From Faecalibacterium prausnitzii (GTDB lineage Bacteria > Bacillota > Clostridia > Oscillospirales > Ruminococcaceae), in assembly GCF_019967995.1 (NCBI RefSeq), contig NZ_CP065377.1:1798001-1862000 (forward strand): DNA of 64,000 nucleotides. The letters are read 5' to 3'. Of this stretch, positions 61,692 through 64,000 are shown piece by piece; the stretch's first letter is position 1; every line of letters begins with the position of its first letter. A program made the position numbers and the translations under genes. Under the pieces are notes generated by a model. It was not told where the DNA came from. It ran no database searches and saw only the letters and a program-made list of their open reading frames with translations.

Positions 61692-61994
61692 ATGATTGGT
61701 GAGCGGCTGGCAGAATTACGAAAGCTGAATGGTGAAAAGCAACAAGTGTTAGCAAAAGCTCTTAGTGTTTCGGTTTCTACTGTCCGCAGTTGGGAGCACG
61801 ACAAAAGTTCTCCTGACCACTCAACACTGGTTGCAATTTGCAGACGCTATCATACTTCTTCTGATTTTCTGTTAGGTTTGTCCGATTACGATCCCTCCGA
61901 CAAAGCCCGCATCCAGCGCCAGCGCCTGACCGAAGAAGAACAGAACGAGATGCACCGCTACGAAGAATATTTGCTCTGGAAACGCAAAAAATAA
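61692..61994 (+). CDS. XRE-family HTH regulator, 100 aa
   Basis: The ATG at 61692 follows GAAGGG. Residues 4-62 are a Cro/CI-type HTH (ERLAELRKLNGEKQQVLAKA and LSVSVSTVRSWEHDKSSPDH, ending SSDFLLGLSD); a short charged tail follows. It is divergent from the restriction-modification operon across a 178-nt region containing an inverted-repeat operator in its own promoter, so autorepression and control of the methylase gene, as with C proteins, are plausible. It could equally be a general element regulator. Confidence 0.85.
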   Translation: MIGERLAELRKLNGEKQQVLAKALSVSVSTVRSWEHDKSSPDHSTLVAICRRYHTSSDFLLGLSDYDPSDKARIQRQRLTEEEQNEMHRYEEYLLWKRKK

Positions 61995-62029
61995 GCCGCC
62001 CAGCGAGACCGTAAGGTCGCTGGGCGGCT
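61994..62029 (+). terminator. Terminator of the XRE gene
   Basis: Perfect 13-bp arms AGCCGCCCAGCGA/TCGCTGGGCGGCT with a 10-nt loop and GTTTTATC; it also lies 24 nt past the stop of the convergent RT gene. Confidence 0.85.
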
Positions 62030-62052
62030 GTTTTATCATACAAAAGTTCTAA

Positions 62053-63369
62053 TTAAATACCTTTTAGAACTTTTCTTATTTTTCCCATATTATTTTTCAA
62101 ATCATGTCGAATTTCTTCATCTTGTCCATACTCTTCTTCAGCATGCTCAATATAGGTAAAATAATTTCCTCGTTTGCTCTTTGCACCATGTTCAGAATAA
62201 AGCGTATACAGACCAGAAAGATTGATATGATTTCCTTTTCTGGTATACCCTCCTGTTTTTGCAATATTTTTTGCCTTTCTGTGCATCCGGTAATAGTATT
62301 TGGCCGTCGTTTTAGAACGGATAAACACTTTCGTTCCATTAAACGAAAATCCCAAAAAATTGATAAATTTTTTACTATCGTCTGCACCTTTGTCTATCGC
62401 TTTTCCAATATTCTCAACCTTCTCTTCCTTATAATGAAAATATTGGGTTTTGCTCGGCTCCAATTTTAATCTAGGAGCACTTGCAATAAATGCTCTCACT
62501 TCAGAGAAGACATTCAGCGCATTATTGTTAGGTTCATCCGGCACTATCACAATAAAATCATCACTATACCGCATATAAAATCCGTGATATTGTTCAACTA
62601 GATCATGGATTTGCTTATCAACTTCCAGCATATAGAGGTTCGCCAACATTCCACTAATAGGTGATCCTTGTGGTATCCCGTAATGGTTCATATTTGGCTG
62701 TATGTGAGAACGATTGTTTTTATATTGTTCCGCTGTTAATACTCTTGATTGTTTATTGAGTGCGCGATGACCTGCTTTGTTGTCTTTCAGTTTATTTATA
62801 GCCAACAAGTCCGTCAGTTCCCATTGACTAAATGACGTGATATTCTTAAACACATTATAATGATCCTTTGGTAATCTTTCGCATTCCAATAACGAGCACC
62901 ATTGCTTCTTCAAGTAAGCATGGTCTAAGTTATCAAAGAAATGCGTAAAATCGCCAATCATCACATAGCAGTTTTCTGTCTTACGGATAAAATCGTAGGC
63001 CGCTTTGGAAAATTGAATATTGCTCTTTCCTAAATTTGTTCGATAGGCAACCGCAACATTAGAAATCCCATCACAAGTCGTTCGCTCGTTATATTTCTCA
63101 TTCAAAATGTGACTGTAATACTGATAAATGCACCGATCAATATGTGCTGCATAGCAAATATCACGTTTTTTAGGAACTACTCCTTTTCCTCTTTTAAACT
63201 TGCTCATATCCATCTCATAATGGATAAATGGATAAAATCCATGCGCTGCAACTGCTTTTGGATTTGAAGCATAATCTTTCATGCGACCGATATCTGTTCG
63301 CACATCAAAATGTGCATAATATCGCTTGCTTCTTTGAATTATCTTCTTATCACTTAACCAAGCATCCAT
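62053..63369 (-). CDS. Stand-alone reverse transcriptase, DRT2-like defence type (inferred), 438 aa
   Basis: The ATG at 63369 follows AGGGG; an in-frame ATG 8 codons earlier lacks one. Motif A is GDFTHFFDNLDH (139-150), motif B YGIPQGSPISGMLANLY (230-246), motif C YSDD (268-271), and NFLGFSF (337-343) is motif D/E. The N-terminal PKKRDICYAAHIDRCIYQYY and AYRTNLGKSNI are typical of 'unknown group'/defence RTs. There is no maturase domain (not a group II intron) and no retron NAxxH motif. The gene is AT-rich and preceded by a structured leader with its own promoter, the arrangement of DRT2 systems, where the RT copies an upstream ncRNA into repeat DNA. Confidence 0.8.
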   Translation of the reverse strand: MDAWLSDKKIIQRSKRYYAHFDVRTDIGRMKDYASNPKAVAAHGFYPFIHYEMDMSKFKRGKGVVPKKRDICYAAHIDRCIYQYYSHILNEKYNERTTCDGISNVAVAYRTNLGKSNIQFSKAAYDFIRKTENCYVMIGDFTHFFDNLDHAYLKKQWCSLLECERLPKDHYNVFKNITSFSQWELTDLLAINKLKDNKAGHRALNKQSRVLTAEQYKNNRSHIQPNMNHYGIPQGSPISGMLANLYMLEVDKQIHDLVEQYHGFYMRYSDDFIVIVPDEPNNNALNVFSEVRAFIASAPRLKLEPSKTQYFHYKEEKVENIGKAIDKGADDSKKFINFLGFSFNGTKVFIRSKTTAKYYYRMHRKAKNIAKTGGYTRKGNHINLSGLYTLYSEHGAKSKRGNYFTYIEHAEEEYGQDEEIRHDLKNNMGKIRKVLKGI

Positions 63370-63687
63370 TGCTTTAATACCCCTAAAATGCAATATCCAT
63401 CGGCACGAGGAATAGCGTCTCTAAGCCGATGGATATACGTTTGACGTGGTTACCCCTATTACCATAAAGGATTTTCAGAGTTCCCAGCTATTCTGTTAGC
63501 GCAATCATCAATTATGGTATAATTGACTGGGAGGCGATTGTCGTGATTTCATCAATCAGTCTGATTCTAGCATTTGCTACATCAGCATCAACAACCGTGT
63601 CAACTGTGCTGCTAAATATTCTCGAGAATATTCTAGCAGGAGAGTTGACAACAATCTCCTTCCCCCATACCTTTCGTATGGGGCACT
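63370..63687 (-). ncRNA. Structured leader/ncRNA of the reverse transcriptase (candidate RT template)
   Basis: A promoter (63691-63718) places the RNA 5' end at about 63684-63687. In order the minus strand folds into: a 5'-terminal hairpin CCCCATAC/GTATGGGG (63663-63683); a long stem CTGCTA-G-AATATTCTC/GAGAATATT-TAGCAG (about 63608-63640); a 111-nt segment flanked by ACAG copies; a small GCTA-ACAGAA-TAGC hairpin displaying the second ACAG in its loop; and a 12-bp stem ATATCCATCGGC/GCCGATGGATAT (63393-63436) just before the RT ribosome binding site. Such structure is not expected of an ordinary 5' UTR. The role as RT template is inference. Confidence 0.6.
63493..63603 (+). other. 111-nt stop-free unit between CTGT copies (neo-like endless ORF)
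   Basis: CTGT occurs at 63493-63496 and 63604-63607, exactly 111 bp (37 codons) apart. On the plus strand (the sense of cDNA made from the RT leader) only one frame is free of stops across the unit and across a head-to-tail junction. That same frame contains TATAAT (63518-63523), GGGAGG (63529-63534) and a GTG start (63543). The unit encodes a hydrophobic, helix-prone peptide with segments SAIINYGIIDWEAIVV and ISSISLILAFATSAS. In unrearranged DNA the frame runs to a TAG at 63753-63755 (70 aa). Confidence 0.55.
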
Positions 63688-63690
63688 TTA

Positions 63691-63718
63691 ATTATAGCAC
63701 TTTTTACCAAGTAATCAA
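63691..63718 (-). promoter_or_regulatory. Promoter of the RT leader
   Basis: Minus-strand TTGATT (63713-63718), 16-nt spacer, TATAAT (63691-63696) with extended TGC; transcription would start at the base of the 5'-terminal hairpin. Confidence 0.8.
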
Positions 63719-63764
63719 TACTGTTCATAATAAATTAACCCGCCATCGTGCATAGTCCGACTTA

Positions 63765-64000
63765 TTATAACATTTTGCCGATATACTTCCGCAGTCCATC
63801 TTCCGTCCGAATATTATACTTCTCATCCACCTTTTTGAAGTAGTCCTTCATCGCATCCAGCGAAATCTCCGCATGAGAAGTTTCGTCTGGCAGAAAGCCC
63901 TTCCGGGCATCCAGCCAAGGCGTTTCTTTGTGGGTGATGCTTTCCAGAACCTTTCCACTGTACATACCAAAGGTATCCAGCACCCGGTCTACCACCTCTT
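63765..64000 (-). CDS. C-terminal part of a Panacea/SocA-type antitoxin protein (partial, cut by window end)
   Basis: The frame is open to the right edge. The visible 78 residues (VVDRVLDTFGMYSGKVLESITHKETPWLDAR, then ISLDAMKDYFKKVDEKYN) match the C-terminal half of the DUF4065/Panacea domain, a chaperone-like antitoxin fold associated with many toxins and with phage-encoded GepA. Its toxin partner, if any, lies outside the window or is absent. It ends 47 nt before the RT promoter. The GTG near the edge is not the true start. Confidence 0.7.
   Translation of the reverse strand, partial: EVVDRVLDTFGMYSGKVLESITHKETPWLDARKGFLPDETSHAEISLDAMKDYFKKVDEKYNIRTEDGLRKYIGKML

Noticed and set aside
62053..63369. 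Group II intron-encoded protein
   Set aside because: No maturase/X domain or HNH endonuclease follows the RT core and no domain V/VI-like RNA end is visible downstream.
62053..63718. Retron
   Set aside because: The RT lacks the NAxxH motif and I cannot find the msr/msd layout with terminal a1/a2 repeats; the flanked stop-free unit fits DRT2 better.

Overview
The window reads as a mid-to-high GC Gram-positive (Firmicutes) chromosome, most likely a gut Oscillospiraceae close to Faecalibacterium. This is inferred from gene order (rpoB-rpoC-rpsL-rpsG-fusA-tuf; secG-rnr; dgt-dnaG-rpoD), Clostridia-style ribosome binding sites, a Tn916-type int/xis pair, an oleate hydratase and small REP-like palindromes. 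I could not run a database search. Almost every host gene is on the minus strand.

Layout. 1-2,660 is mobile-element scrap: a frameshifted replication-initiator remnant, a small HTH protein of conjugative elements, a HEPN-domain protein and a truncated IS630-type transposase. 2,697-10,067 holds a cupin, an AgrC/LytTR-type two-component system with a probable target promoter beside it, an NSS transporter, an acetyltransferase, guaA and a GyrI-like protein. 10,276-22,698 is the translation/transcription block tuf-fusA-rpsG-rpsL-rpoC-rpoB with recognisable promoters and terminators. 23,134-29,607 holds a methyltransferase, an Rpn-type nuclease, the sigma operon dgt-dnaG-rpoD and a YigZ-family protein. 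29,644-33,133 is a regulatory region: a c-di-GMP-I riboswitch that seems to control a 21-codon ORF, then a secreted repeat protein whose promoter spacer contains an 11-C tract. 33,181-50,721 contains an AraC/MFS divergent pair, a GH3 glycosidase, a Tat-type 5'-nucleotidase, oleate hydratase, RNase R, SecG, a class B PBP and a MoxR-DUF58-membrane protein operon.

From about 50,871 to the right edge lies an integrative mobilizable element. It starts at the 3' end of a host gene, with the tyrosine integrase next to it, followed by xis, an iteron-like repeat array, a VapE-type ATPase, a MobV-like relaxase and an oriT-like region. I see no conjugation machinery. The cargo is anti-phage in character: a two-gene GIY-YIG/helicase plus N6-methylase restriction-modification system with a divergent XRE regulator, a stand-alone reverse transcriptase with a structured leader RNA, and the 3' end of a Panacea/SocA-type antitoxin gene.

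The most notable find is the reverse transcriptase locus (62,053-63,718). Upstream of the RT is a leader with its own promoter. The strand complementary to that RNA contains a 111-nt segment (63,493-63,603) bounded by two CTGT/ACAG copies. It is exactly 37 codons, stop-free in one frame only, and carries its own -10 box, Shine-Dalgarno sequence and GTG start in that frame. If copied head-to-tail it would encode an endless hydrophobic repeat protein, which is the logic of DRT2 'neo' genes.
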